Made by a program: the position numbers and the translations under genes. The notes under the pieces were generated by a model, which did not search any database, was not told the origin of the DNA, and worked only from the letters and a program-made list of their open reading frames with translations. Shown here in pieces: positions 34,191 to 45,245 of a stretch of DNA of 64,000 nucleotides. Source of the DNA: Acanthosepion pharaonis (Eukaryota > Mollusca > Cephalopoda > Sepiida > Sepiidae); contig CAHIKZ030000058.1 in the NCBI GenBank assembly GCA_903632075.3, positions 770,001-834,000 on the forward strand, in the 5' to 3' direction. The number at the start of each line of letters is the position of its first letter. Position 1 is the first letter of the stretch.

Positions 34191-35090
34191 TTATTAGTAG
34201 TAATAGTAGTAGTAGTAGAGGGATCGTATATCATTTCATTATCAGTACTGTTCAGTTTTATAGCTGATTACAGAATTTCATAATGCCGGATTTAAGTAGC
34301 GATGTTCTGCCAATTTTAACGTATTATTTTTAACTATTTTCTAAAATCCGTGTACATTTACGCACTAATACACTCGGGAAAGCCATAAATGCGTTTCCTA
34401 TCTTCTCAGTTATGGTCTCTCTAGCTTTGGGTGGCAGCCAGCCTAGGAATAAGATTACGAGGAGAAAGTCATGGCAATTTAAAGATAATGAAGAAAAGTG
34501 ACCTGCTGTTAGCGATTGTCGGCAATAATTTGGTATAAAAAAACTTTAACTAGTGCTAAGACTTATGGAAACGACCAGTAACAACGTCTTCGTTTAAAAA
34601 AAAATGTGAAGAAGGCATCCTTGTTTCTACATGTGAAGACGATGTCCTATTTACGAAAAAGTGAATATCTGGAATTCAGATTACAAAACAGTGTTTCGTG
34701 TGAAAGAAAAAGCTCAGTATAAGATCAATTAGTGACTGAACATCACCAAGAGAACCTAAGCCCTTAAAAATTTGATTTTTCAACTACTAAAGTCTCTAAT
34801 TACGCCCCTTTCATTTCGGGGATTTATTTCAGAAGTCAGTCACTAAAATTCATTGAAATTACGGAAGGGAAATAATTTTCGACTCAGGAATTAATAGAAG
34901 CGTTACTGGCAGATATATATATATATAAATATTCTCCCCCGAGTGTTTTATGCAGCGTTTCCTCATAATACTTCTTATTTATATGAAACGGTATTTCATC
35001 CTGGAGCGTTTCTCAACGTTTTTACCCTTGTGGATGGCCTTAATTAGTTTTCGTGTGTCAGGAAAACCCTTCATAACAGTTATTCTATAC
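34191..35090. other. No gene recognised
   Basis: AT-rich spacer. Around 34400-34450 (GGTCTCTCTAGCTTTGGGTG) there is weak similarity to the GGTTCTCTAGCCTTGGATG block of the composite SINE. Confidence 0.5.
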
Positions 35091-35776
35091 CATCATACTT
35101 ATTATAAAACCCAGGTCGTGTGCGTGTGTGTGTGTGTCTGTACGTTTATATATTGGATCGGATTTCCTACATTTTTCAACCAATTTCAACAAAACTTCAC
35201 AGGACTACGTAAAATTACCTTGCGGTGGTTCTGAAAGCGCCAAAAATTGGAAAAAACACAATTATTTTTGCACGAAATCAATTTGAAAACACGATTAAGA
35301 GGCATCGCTGTCGCGAGAATGAAAGGGGGACAACTCATATCGAGTTATACTTATTATAAAACCCAGGTTGTTTGTTTGTGTGTGTGTGTGTGTTCGTTTA
35401 TATATGGGATCGGATTTCTTACATTTTTCAACCGATTTCAACAAAACTTCACTTTTTTTTGGCAGGTAGTGTTTCTTATTGTCTTGCACACTTTTTTCTT
35501 TATTTTTACATTCAGAATGCTTTAAAAATTCCATTTACAAGACAATTGTTTATAATAAAATTCTATTCAATCGGTAGACTCACAACGATTGAAAACAATG
35601 TTTTTGTTTGAGTTTGGGTTTGAACAATTCGTAAAAAAAAAACTAATTAAGACATGCGTGTCCGTCAACCTTAAACAATAATCTTTTTCAATTTTATTTT
35701 TCAGTCTTTATGATGGTCGATACTTGATCTATATCTTACTGTTACATCCCCGGGCAACGCCGGGCTCTACTGCTAG
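35091..35776 (+). mobile_element. Non-autonomous Helitron-like element, second family, doubled 5' end
   Basis: Two 5' ends in tandem: TCATACTTATTATAAAACCC at 35091 and TTATACTTATTATAAAACCC at 35344, each followed by a (GT)n tract and GGGATCGGATTTC/GGATCGGATTTCC and TTTCAACAAAACTTCAC. The single 3' end has hairpin CCCGG (35751-35755), loop GCAACG, CCGGG (35762-35766 region), then CTAG followed by T at about 35777. The loop is identical to that of the first Helitron-like family. Confidence 0.65.
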
Positions 35777-36354
35777 TTATTAATATCTATCTCTTTTATA
35801 TTTTATCCTAATACATTTTGCGGATAATTGGTTTAAGGAAAAAAATTACCCTCCTTTTCGTAAAATATATTGATAATGCAAAAAACAGGTTATAATTCGA
35901 AAAAAAAAATCATATTGCTCGTTTGTTAGACTTCATAAAAACACGAGTAAAAACAAAAACAAAATATACATAAATATCCAATATCACATTGTTCTTTTAA
36001 TTTTAAATAATATAAGAAATTGAATTTTTTATTATTATAAAATATTTTCCAAGAATATGGCGTACGCGTATAGTAAAATTACAAATATAAAATTAAACAC
36101 AAATTGATCACAAATGCATTTGCTTATTTATCACTGTTTCTTGTGGAACCTCAACTGAAGACACCGGTTAAAAAGCAGACGCCTTCTTTTTTTTTCATAT
36201 ATTCTAATCTCTGGGCTTAGTTTGCATGTTCCTGATTTCGAATGAAAACTTGAAATTCCTCGTGTATATTTCAGTGAAGTTTTCACTTTCCAAAACTCTA
36301 AATTGCAGTTATAGTTTAAATGCATACAAAATACTAATACTACTAATAATAATA
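35777..36354. other. No gene recognised
   Basis: AT-rich spacer ending in a short (AAT)n run next to the LINE. Confidence 0.5.
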
Positions 36355-37330
36355 ATAATAATAAAACTGCAAAATACCTAAAAAAGATAGCTAAGACGAA
36401 TGCAACCGACCAGTTACAGAAGCGATGGCAAGATAAACCGCTTCATGGCCAATACTCTGCCCGTACCAAACAATCTGACGTAGACAAAACCCGTACCCAT
36501 CAGTGGCTACGTAGTGCAGGGTTGAAAGCGGAAACTGAATGTTTTATCCTTGCTGCGCAGGACCAATGCTTGCTAACTGGGAATTATCAAGCACATGTAC
36601 TAAAATATTGTGTCAGCCCAAAATACAGATTCTGTGATAAATATCCAGAAACGATTGATCATCTTGTATCAGGTTGTACGGTGTTGGCACCCACTGAATA
36701 TAAAACCCGACATGACAGAGTGGGCCAATATCTGCACTGGAAAATCTGCAACTTCTACGGGAAGAAAACTGAAAGAAACCGGTATGAACACCACCCAGAC
36801 CCGGTTACGGAGATGGGACCTGTTACAATTCTATGGGATTACACAATACACACTGACAGAACAATCAAGGCCAACCGGCCAGATATTGTTATTAAAGACC
36901 ACAAACAAAAACGGTGCCTCCTTATTGATATGGCACTCCCTGCTGACTGCAATGTATCTTTGAAGATATTCAAAAAGTTGTCAAAGTACAAGGACCTTGA
37001 AACAGAAATCTCGAAAATGTGGCATATGGGAACATCAACAATCCCTGTTGTAATTGGAGCCCTAGGACTGGTTGGAAAAAGATTCCAGTAGACTAATTGA
37101 AAGTTCCTGGAAGTCCATGCCTCAAGGAGATACAGAAAATTGTTCTGACAAGTACAGCCCAAACCTTACGAAGGGCTTTATCTATGTAATTTTTTTTTGT
37201 CAGTGGAAAGTGTCATGACGCCATTTCTAACCTTAGGTCCCTGGGCGGGACCCGGAAAGAAATGTGTAAACGCCAGAAATCAAAAAAAAAAAAAAAAAAA
37301 AAATAATAATAATAATAATAAATAATAAAA
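36355..37330 (+). pseudogene. R2/R4-type LINE 3' part with RLE endonuclease
   Basis: Open from 36355 to the TAG at 37089-37091, about 245 codons, no internal stop; the in-frame sequence upstream of the usual start call continues the same domain. Order: KPLHGQY, VDKTRTHQWLRSAGLKAETE, AAQDQCLLTGNY, a CCHC-like knuckle YRFCDKYPETIDHLVSGC, YKTRHDRVGQYLHWKIC, ILWDYTIHTD, RPDIVIKDHK and CLLIDMALPADC (PD-(D/E)xK type), SKYKDLETEISKMWHM, VVIGALGLVGK. This is the C-terminus of LINEs with a restriction-like endonuclease. First Cys of the knuckle is Tyr. A 3' UTR of about 190 bases with CCTAGGTCC-like GGTCCCTGGGCGGGACC ends in A-run and (AAT)n. 5'-truncated; no RT palm is present. Confidence 0.85.
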
Positions 37331-37438
37331 TAAAAATAAGCATCTGTTTAAACTGACGCCGGAGGGATAAGTGTTATAAACAATTATTTCAAATACGTTA
37401 CAACTAGTTATACCACGCAAATATCACGTTATCTTTTA

Positions 37439-37452
37439 AATTATTATTATTA

Positions 37453-37493
<41 letters not shown>

Positions 37494-37950
37494 TCCTTTG
37501 ATTTCTGGTGTGTACACAATTGTTTCTAGGTCCCGCCCAGAGACCTAAGGTTAGAAACGGCATCATGATATTTTCTACTGACCAATTAAAAAAAAAAAAA
37601 AGAAAATATTTTACATAAAATAAAGCCCTTCATAAGGGGTGGGGTGGGCTGTGTTCTCATTAGAACAATTTTTTGTATTTCTTTAAGGCATGGACTTCCA
37701 GGGATCCCTTGAATTAGTCTACTCGAATCTTTTCCAAACAATCCGAGGGCTCCAACTACAACAGAGATTGTTGATGTTTCCATGTGCCACCTTTTTGAGA
37801 TTTTGATTTCAAGGTCCTTGTATTTTGAATGCTTTCTGAAGATCTTCAAAGATGCGTTGCATTTGCAGGAATTGCCATATCAATAAGAAGGCACTTCTTT
37901 TGTTTGTGGTCTTTAATAACATTGTGTGGGCGGCTAGCTTTGTTATTATT
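37439..37950 (-). pseudogene. R2/R4-type LINE 3' end, inverted second copy
   Basis: On the minus strand: VIKDHKQKKCLLIDMAIP, then FRKHSKYKDLEIKISKRW, HMETSTISVVVGALGLFGK, and the same 3' UTR (CTCTGGGCGGGACC) ending in (AAT)n, which is the (ATT)n tract 37439-37493 on the + strand. Lysine of the nuclease core is retained, the DIV after RPD is changed. Truncated further than its neighbour. Confidence 0.8.
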
Positions 37951-38344
37951 ATTATTGTTATTATTGTCATCAATTATATAAAATTTTATCTGTTTGTGTG
38001 GTTATATTATTGTGAAAGTTATCAAGAACAGAGAAAGAGAGCCTGTTTGATTTCATAGGCAAGTCCTTTCATAAATACCCGCCTTTGATCTTTTTCTTAT
38101 AAGACTTTTTTTTTTTAACTAGGAGAATGAGGAATAGTTTGCTAATTTTTTCATCAACCACATGGTTTTGATTTCACTAATGTCGTCTGCACCCAACTCA
38201 CTTTCCAGTCAAATCGGATTAGGTTTGAGATGCGCAGACACAAATGTGCTGGAGAGATAATCCCTGTGGATTGTGTTCAAACAACCGGAATTTCAAATTC
38301 CATTCTGTAAGACAATAGACATCGGCTCAGGTTAAAATCACAAA

Positions 38345-38391
<47 letters not shown>

Positions 38392-38989
38392 TCGTAACGA
38401 GATGAAGTAGTGGCGATAATACTATTAAAGTTGAAGATTTATTATTTTATTAGTAATATTAATACAAGCGAAAAGAAGCAAGTGCCAAATTCCACTGTGG
38501 TATTAGTAGAGATTATGCTTTTAGATTGTCAGTGTTATTGTGAATCTTGGAAACTTCTGGCAGACATTTCTCGAATTACGTGACGGAAGGTCTCTTCGAA
38601 TATTAAACACTTTGAATTTCTAGCTAATTTCAAGCTTGATGTATACAATCACTTTCTCAGAACAATTGTTAAAACGGCTTTGTGCGAGTTTTCGCATAAA
38701 ATATACTTCTTTGAACATTGTTGATTGGCGTTATACAATCACATACAAAGAACTGTACTGAATAAAATAATCCACATCATTTGATTATTATCAACAGCAG
38801 CCACAATTAAAATCGGTTGCACCTTTAATTTGAAAAGAAAATAATGAGATACTGTATATACGCGAGCATAGCGCGCGTTTTTACAATGAGTTCTTGACGT
38901 AAAAAATAAGGGGTCGAAGCACCATACACAAATAATTGTTTGTTTTTTTCATAGGTGTTAAAATCCATGCTAAAAAATTCAGGGGATTT
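37951..38989. other. Spacer with (ATT)n and a solitary TIR-like end
   Basis: (ATT)n at 38346-38390. CTGTATATACGCGAGCATA at 38853-38872 resembles the end of the MITE-like element at 14092-14665. Otherwise nothing recognised. Confidence 0.5.
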
Positions 38990-39205
38990 AATTCAGCTTA
39001 TACACATGTATATACGGCAATGAACATGTTGCCGTTCCACACAACTTCGAATAAAAGGCTAGGACGGAAACCCCCATCAATACAGGAACGAACAATAAAA
39101 GCTACTGGACTTGAGAAAGCTATTTTCCTTGAGAATTGTTTTAAAAGAACGATTTTATGAATTGCAACCGACAGCAGTACTTGCTGCTCTGTCAATAAAT
39201 TCCTT
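38990..39205 (+). repeat. Dispersed repeat E, copy 2
   Basis: Shares CCGTTCCACACAACTTCGAA, AAAAGGCTAGGACGGAAACC and GCTACTGGACTTGAGAAAGC in order with 4955-5125. Confidence 0.6.
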
Positions 39206-40396
39206 GTAGGGAAATGACCATTATCTAGTTTGTCTAATTTAATCTTCCTGACTTTAATTATTTTAGTTGCTTGACTAAATTGTTTACCTAAATAATTCAA
39301 TGGATACAATCATTAATTTGATATCCAACAAATGAACTGAGTTGACCAAAAGTATGTTATTTACGTTCGTTTCTTCTGTGAATTCTGCGAATATATGGCA
39401 TATATTGGAGGATATTCTAGGAGATTAGAAATATGTTTAATGTATTTCTATTCATCATGTATATATTAATGCCGACAAATTCTAAGTGCTCTGTAGCTAT
39501 GAACCAATAATTATTTTGTTTTTTCTCTTGCTGTGGTAGTGAGAATAGACGTTTATGATTTCATGTTTGTAGAACATTGTATGTAAGAAAAGAACAAAAT
39601 AATTTTTCTTAATTAATGCTCCTTCCTGATGCGCCAGTTGAAGTACGTCCTTTTCTTTATATTATACGAATTGAGATAATTACTTGAGGAAGATAGTTGA
39701 ATATAGTTATATTGTCACGACATGCAGAGTGGCTCGAATTAGTTTATGATGTAGTACGTATCGGCTGTCTTCAGGCCAATATCCAATAATCACATCGTCT
39801 CGAAATCTCACTGAAATTTAAAAGCTATCTCTTGACCAGACGAATGGTTTTCTTCTAATAACAAATGGCACAAGGAAACGAGGTCTGTATCAACCAATTT
39901 TATTTTCTGCGGTAGGTAACTGTTACCGACCAATTGACAGTGACGGAGCAGGTACATTGAGTGAAAGAAAATTCCTACCACTATCTTCTCGCTGACCCAA
40001 TAAAGAATATTGGGGTGAAACCCTTTTTTTTATCAGGAAATATTTCCTTCACGTTAGTTGATGATTATTCAATTCATAGATCAATGATATAACCGCGCAA
40101 TATACTGTTTTTTTTTTCTTTCTTTGTTTTCCAGTGCTACTTGTGACTTTAAAATGACTCTGTCAGATATATCGTATTTTAGGAATACGATATATTTCTA
40201 ACAAATGTTAAGGCTTTTTATAAGATAGAAAATTTTTCTTAATTCTTTGGCCTTTTTTCCTTTATTTGTCATCTACAATTTTACTTACAGTGTTTTGCAT
40301 TTGTCTTTATCACGGTGTTGAATACACAGTTGGGGCGGTTAGTATGTATTTAACAGATAGCTGATATATTTGATGAGTTTTATTGATATATCATAT
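39206..40396. other. No gene recognised
   Basis: AT-rich spacer. GGCCTGAAGACAGCCGATAC on the minus strand near 39755-39780 hints at another old repeat. Confidence 0.45.
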
Positions 40397-40445
40397 ATTC
40401 ATATATCTATGTATCTATGTATCTATCTATGTATCTATCTATCTA

Positions 40446-40506
<61 letters not shown>
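40397..40506. repeat. (TCTA)n(TA)n microsatellite
   Basis: Several TCTA/TGTA units then about 30 TA units, directly abutting the 3' end of the Helitron-like element. Confidence 0.95.
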
Positions 40507-40509
<3 letters not shown>

Positions 40510-41219
40510 GCGTCATGGCCCGGCGTTGCCCGTGCTTGATTCAAAAATCGTACGACTCATACAGCAATCGCTATCACTTGACTTAAAATAATTTTGCCCT
40601 TCCTTGCCGTTAAAGGAGTGCCCTTTGCCGTGCTGATGTTGCTACATGCCTTACTTCTTGCCTATCTCACACTGCGAATTTTTTCTAAGCTCTATACTAA
40701 ACATTAAATCTGTTACGAAAAAAGAACTAAACAAAATGAACACAAAACGATCAGCTTTAAAAAAGGACTCCTAACTGGAAAAAACCGAATGAAAAAAAAA
40801 TGTTAACAACAAATACTTTTTCACACCCAACCCAGTTCTGCGGAATCAGAATCAACGTTGAGTTTAAGCAAGTGAATGAGCCAATTGGAGTAAAGTGCCA
40901 TGCAGATTTAAATTTTTCCCACTTGTGACGAATGCAGCTATCGATTTTTTTTGCATGCTAGCATGCTAGTTAACGTTCATGTCAGTCAGATGATGGCTCT
41001 CACGCTGGCCAGTAGAATCTTCCTGCCTATTCGTGGCAGCCAGTTATAGACTCTGACCGCAAACTACATGAAAACTGCCGTAGAAGCATGAAATAATCGA
41101 TTATTCCCACTATCGATGGGAGTTGGGAAATGCAAAGTCGGTATTAGCCTTCTCGCTAATTTGGAGCATGTGCATGTCAATTTTGGGGCAAAGCCGTCGA
41201 AAATTGCGGCCGTGAATTC

Positions 41220-41267
<48 letters not shown>

Positions 41268-41283
41268 CTTTTATAGATAGAGA
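40507..41283 (-). mobile_element. Non-autonomous Helitron-like element, copy 2 (inverted)
   Basis: On the minus strand it begins TCTCTATCTATAAAAGGCAG at 41283, has a (GT)n tract just inside, and ends with hairpin GCACGG-GCAACG-CCGGGC and then CTAT where copy 1 has CTAG. Almost the whole 780 bp of copy 1 is present. The (CA)n tract 41223-41265 is the 5' microsatellite. Confidence 0.75.
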
Positions 41284-41544
41284 TTTTCATAGATTCAGGT
41301 AAGTACAATTGAAAAATATACTTGGGCTTAACTGCTCCGCCATAGCGACATCAGACGCAAGTAACATGTCACTCAACTCGTGTATGTGTATCATTGTGTT
41401 GCACTGCGGACGATCATAGGGCTCCAAAGCATCTTACCCTATTTATTCCGGAGCAACATTTGTCCCTTTGTCAAGCATCGTACTACCGTTATGCTAACCA
41501 TTCAAACAAGGTCGGCAGGTAGGTGACCCGCTGTCTTCTCTTGT
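41284..41544. other. No gene recognised
   Basis: Spacer without a known domain. Confidence 0.5.
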
Positions 41545-41725
41545 CACTGTCTTGCCCTATGAGTGTCAAATTCTTTATTATGTCCAAGAACTGCCGTTTT
41601 CTGATTCTGAGTACTTATCCTTTCTGATTCTCCCTCTCTTAATACTTGTTCATTGATTACGCGTTCTGACAATAGATTTCTTAGTATCCAACTGCAGAAC
41701 TACCTTTCGTTTCGGCTCCAGTTTG
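41545..41725 (-). pseudogene. RTE-like LINE C-terminal fragment
   Basis: Minus strand with frameshifts: INEQVLREGESERISTQNQK and TAVLGHNKEFDTHRA. This corresponds to the SNEEVLRRxxxERxLLxTIKxRQ-LxFLGHI block at the end of RTE-like LINEs, the same block as near 30540-30600. Probably the downstream half of the copy at 42315-42625. Confidence 0.5.
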
Positions 41726-42084
41726 ACATTGTCCAGAATTCACTGCCATGCAAGAAGACTGATAATGCATAGAAATTCAGCTGTTTCTTCTTTGATTCTA
41801 ACAAGAGTTTCATGTTTCTTTGTATTTTGTTTACTATTTGGACACCATCTTCTCTTATTCTCGTACGCGTTCAGATTTTGGTATCGTATTTTCCATCCTT
41901 CACTAAAACACTTCTAGATTGTTAAACTTTATACTTGTTTGATATTTACATTTTCAATGTTTTTGTCGATTTTGTTTAGGATACATATACATCTGTGGGT
42001 TGTATAATAGCGAAATCTAAATATTTTGAACGCAGTTGTATCCCTTCAACTACAGTTATTGTTGATGATTGCACTAGAAATATG
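41726..42084. other. No clear feature
   Basis: Likely eroded LINE or unrelated spacer; nothing can be supported. Confidence 0.4.
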
Positions 42085-42310
42085 TCTTGTTGGTAATTTT
42101 TTAGTAGAAAATGGATTACTGGTATTTTTACTATAAAATGTATTTTTATAATTTGAAAGTGCTTTGTAGGGGGTAATTATTTGCCTATGGCTGCGACCCT
42201 AACAGGGGCTACCACCTCAGCTCAGGGGTGACCTGGGAACAACAGCAATTATAAAGTCCCGATCAGAGGCCTTGCTGCCGGATGTAGTTTATCGTCATAC
42301 TCAGGTCTAT
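42085..42310 (+). repeat. Dispersed repeat C, copy 3
   Basis: GGGGGTAATTATTTGCC, TACCACCTCAGCTCAGGGG, TGACCTGGGAACAACAGCAA, CCGATCAGAGGCCTTGCTGC and CGGATGTAGTTTATCGTCAT match copies at 10430 and 33818. It lies, in the opposite orientation, between two parts of an RTE-like LINE. Confidence 0.75.
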
Positions 42311-42314
42311 ACAA

Positions 42315-42625
42315 TTTGTAGTTTGTGTGTTTGACTTCTTTTTTTATTGACAACATTACTTGCTGTCTTTTTACGCTTAATGGTTAGGCTATTATAGGTT
42401 TCATCACTACACTGTCTAAAATTTCTTGTTGTTCAGTAATGTATCTTCCATAAAGACAGTGTCTCCCGCGTATGTTATACTGTTAAGACCACACCCACCG
42501 ATAACAAATCCTGGTTGCGTCCCTTAGGTTAGACACGCCGTAGATGGTGAACAAATACAGCGAGAAGACACGTCCTTGTCTTGTCCTCCTTTAAATTTTT
42601 GTGAACTTTATTAATTTCTATTCCT
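42315..42625 (-). pseudogene. RTE-like LINE RT palm fragment
   Basis: Minus strand: KGGQDKDVSS, then PGFVIGGCGLNSITYAGDTV and FMEDTLLNNKKF. This matches RT palm blocks: GVRQGCVLSPxLFNLY (damaged), GxxIGGxxINNLRYADDTVL. The catalytic YADD is YAGD, so the site is destroyed. Confidence 0.65.
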
Positions 42626-42739
42626 ATGCAAGCGGTTTACTCCAAGATATATAATTTTAATTGTGATAATTATCTTCATAAAATAAACGGTAATAGCTCT
42701 CTACAGCTTCCTTTTCCTAATTTTCTCTGATTTGCCATG

Positions 42740-43075
42740 ACTTCTTGTGTTGTGCTCTCCCCTTCCCTTCAACAGTTATATGCCGTGCGTGTTACACGCA
42801 TAGGCGATAATATTATCTTTCGATACATGACTGACGAGGCAGATTTTTTTCCTCGAAGTAGGTTGCCATTTATTTCTGCGGTAGACCAGTTGCCATCCAA
42901 GGCTATAGAACCGGGTCTGTCCTGCTATCATAGCTGGGGGGAGAAGTAGAGGATTCATACCTTTCCCAAGAGTATTAGCATGTAAGTGAATGTAATGTAT
43001 TCGACTGGAATTCAAACTCGGCTCTCCGATTCCTTAAACCAAACCGATATCCATTATTTCACCGTGCCTCATTTC
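42740..43075 (-). repeat. Composite SINE with long tail, no 5S head
   Basis: + strand carries, in order, the complement of the tail (ATTATCTTTCGATACATGAC, GACGAGGCAGATTTTTTTCC, GTTGCCATTTATTTCTGCGG, AGTTGCCATCCAAGGC), GGATTCATACCTTTCCCAAG, ATGTAAGTGAATGTAATG, TTCGACTGGAATTCAAACTC (box B) and the box A region. Tail type as at 31660-31925. Length about 335. Confidence 0.75.
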
Positions 43076-43099
43076 CTTCATGACGGAATCTTAATCACT

Positions 43100-43270
43100 A
43101 AGCGAAATCCTTCACCTAGAATGGATGCCAACAAAGGCTAGAGAGCCCAGTCTGTATTGATTTTTAAACTTCTTCTGGTCGGAAGAATAGATGAACTCAT
43201 TAATACGAAGAATTCGAACGCGGCTCTTTGAATATATTTTGCTTTCCGGCTACCGCGCATCCCAAGGACG
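43100..43270 (-). repeat. Fragment related to the composite SINE
   Basis: Shares GGATGCCAACAAAGGCTAGA, GAACCCAGTCTG-like and GAATTCGAACGCGGCTCT with the family. Heavily diverged. Confidence 0.45.
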
Positions 43271-43626
43271 AACAAAATTGCAGCCATTCAGAGTTTATCC
43301 AGTGTCCAGCCGGTGATTAATATTTTGGGAGGAATAATTAAGTTTACTTTGGAATTATTTTTTTGTTGATAAAGAAGATACTTAGTCAGATAACTGATGG
43401 CCTAGATACTCTGCCTTCCATAATAGCTGCATGCCTGCCACCAGGTGAACAGTTATAATATAATGACAATGATCTTAGTGTTGAAAATAATGAAATGAAA
43501 ATGATTTCAATAGAAATGCACTGAAAAACAGTAATACTGTCAGTAATTAATATTTACAAGAGTGAGCTGAAATGTTAAAACGCGACTCTCAAGCTCTGAA
43601 ATGCTGCATGCAGTAACTTCAACTCC

Positions 43627-43918
43627 AGGAAACATGGCACATTGGATAAAGGCCTTAGTTAGATCCAGTGACAGGACCCAAACAGTGTGAGTTCAATACC
43701 TGGTAAAGGGGAATTAACAGGAGATAACTGATAATTGACATCCATCGGACATGGCATGTGGAACTAGAACAGTCTACCCCAGCAAGCGAAATAAAGGGTT
43801 CAGTTCGACATTCCAAACACCTGAAGAAAGCCGGAGCGTACAGCGGCCGAAACGCTGTGATAAATATGGCAACGAAGATGAGGACAATAGTTCGAATAAT
43901 GTAAATAGTGTACATGAT
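43627..43918 (+). repeat. tRNA-derived SINE, family A, copy 3
   Basis: Head with GGCACATTGGATAAAGGCC (box A) and GTGAGTTCAATACCTGG (box B), middle AGTCTACCCCAGC, and tail with CTGAAGA (43821-43827), GCCG (43830-43833) paired to CGGC (43844-43847), GAAAC (43849-43853). It ends in GACAATAGTTCGAATAATG. Best preserved stem of the family. Confidence 0.85.
43821..43853 (+). ncRNA. Hammerhead-like core in SINE tail (tentative)
   Basis: CTGAAGA, A, a short stem with 10-base loop GAGCGTACA-G, then GAAAC. It fits CUGANGA and GAAA flanking a helix II, with one extra A before the helix. No helix I/III partner has been established, so self-cleavage is unproven. Confidence 0.25.
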
Positions 43919-43984
43919 ACCTCATCTCAGAAATATAGACAGACTTCAAATCTTATTAATTAAAAAAGTGCATTGCTTATTTCC

Positions 43985-44845
43985 AGGTAAACTGAGTGGT
44001 TAAAGAAGACTGCTCCTCCTGTTGGTCAAAATAGTCATCAAAAGCAGACATGGCGTCATGATCACTACGATATTTGCTACCTGTCAACTATTGGCGAACA
44101 GATGACAGTCAAATCAGGAGAAGAGGGAGGGTTATCAACCAGTTCAAAATCAAGGTCTTGCACAGTAGACATAGAAACCAATGACATGTGCTGAAGCATT
44201 GTCCTGATAAGACAAGACCTGTTTCATCAGTCTTCCTCGGCTTTTGGTCTTTATCGTCGTTCTTCACTGCCTCATGGCGTTGGCATAGTACTTTCCATTA
44301 GTGGTGTGGCCTTTTAAACAATATACATAGTGCCTTTCGCATACAAAGAAACTGAGGTCATCACCTTCCGTTCAGATAAAGCGGCTTCTTTGGAGCAGTC
44401 GTAGCGAGGTGTTTCCACTGCATGGATTATCTATGGCTCAAAATAATGGGCCCAGCATTCACACTGCCTTGAGAAATATTCAAGGAAACACCTCTATTTG
44501 CGTCAAACAATGTCAGATTTTCCCGTGATGTGATCAGCTTGTTGCGGTTTTCATGAGTTGTCAGAAAACGTGAATCCCATCGAGCAGAAGCCACCGTCAT
44601 GTCAATGTCATTGTGCAGATTATTCTCAGCTATCTCACGGAATATACTATTAGCATTAGGTATTTGTTTTATAGTCCATCGATGGTCATCCATGTCGTGA
44701 ACACGATAAATGTTTTCCGTGGTGGTGGAAATCTCAGTACATGCAGATCTTGAATCATCTTTAAGACTCTCCGATACTCCCTGAAATTCAGCTTCTGACT
44801 TTTGCGCTGTTGATTAAGCTGTGGTGCCATCCCCTAAGGTTACAA
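43985..44845 (-). pseudogene. Mariner-family transposase relic (SETMAR-like)
   Basis: Minus-strand reading through frameshifts: MDDHRWTIKQIPNANSIF, REIAENNLHNDIDMTVASAR, WDSRFLTTHENRNKLITSRE, NLTLFDANRG, then KGHTTNGKYYANAMRQ, TIKTKSRGRLMKQVL, SYQDNASAHV, FELVDNPPSSPDL and YRSDHDAMSAFDDYFDQQEE. The order equals the HTH region, the ITSRE/NLTLF linker, the catalytic HQDNAPAH and HPPYSPDLAPSD boxes and the YRSDDDVISAVxDFFDQQ tail of mariner transposases. At least three frame changes and stops. The second catalytic Asp (QDNA) and the third (SPDL) survive. No clean terminal repeats were found. Confidence 0.85.
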
Positions 44846-44984
44846 CTATGTCAGCATGAATGTCCATGTGTGGTGAACGCTTTTTCGGCGGGGATAATAC
44901 GATGGAAAAACTTGATCGTTCTCAAGAGATGTCGCTACTTGTTACTTATGAAGTCTTCTTTAAACATTCAGATGTCCATTTAAC
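44846..44984. other. Short spacer
   Basis: Contains the start of an 83-residue frame (44860-45111) without similarity. Confidence 0.4.
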
Positions 44985-45245
44985 TAAAAAGATTGGTTTG
45001 GTTTTGTTTCACGGCATATCAACATCAATGGGTTATTTAATGCCGAACAAAAATTTCTTGCTGGTAATCTTTTTTTTTCAAAAATATATTACTGGTATTT
45101 TTTCCCTTTAAAAAAGGTATTGCTGGTATTACTTTTTACTCAAAAAATTGCTAGTATTAAAACTTATTTTTTATACATTCATAATGTTTTCACAACAGTT
45201 TGTGAGTTAGCTATTTGCCCATAGCTGAGACCTTAACAGGTACTA
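44985..45245 (+). repeat. Dispersed repeat C, copy 4 (partial)
   Basis: GATTGGTTTGGTTTTGTTTC, GGGTTATTTAATGCCG and GCTATTTGCCCATAGCTGAG match the left half of the copy at 33818-34190. It is cut where the minus-strand LINE begins. Confidence 0.6.

Noticed and set aside
36610..36963. Second overlapping frame of 117 residues
   Set aside because: A shadow in another phase of the R2/R4-type LINE, whose true frame has the conserved motifs.
44427..44693. Host SETMAR-like gene
   Set aside because: Only the mariner transposase part is present, broken by frameshifts, with no SET domain or intron structure.
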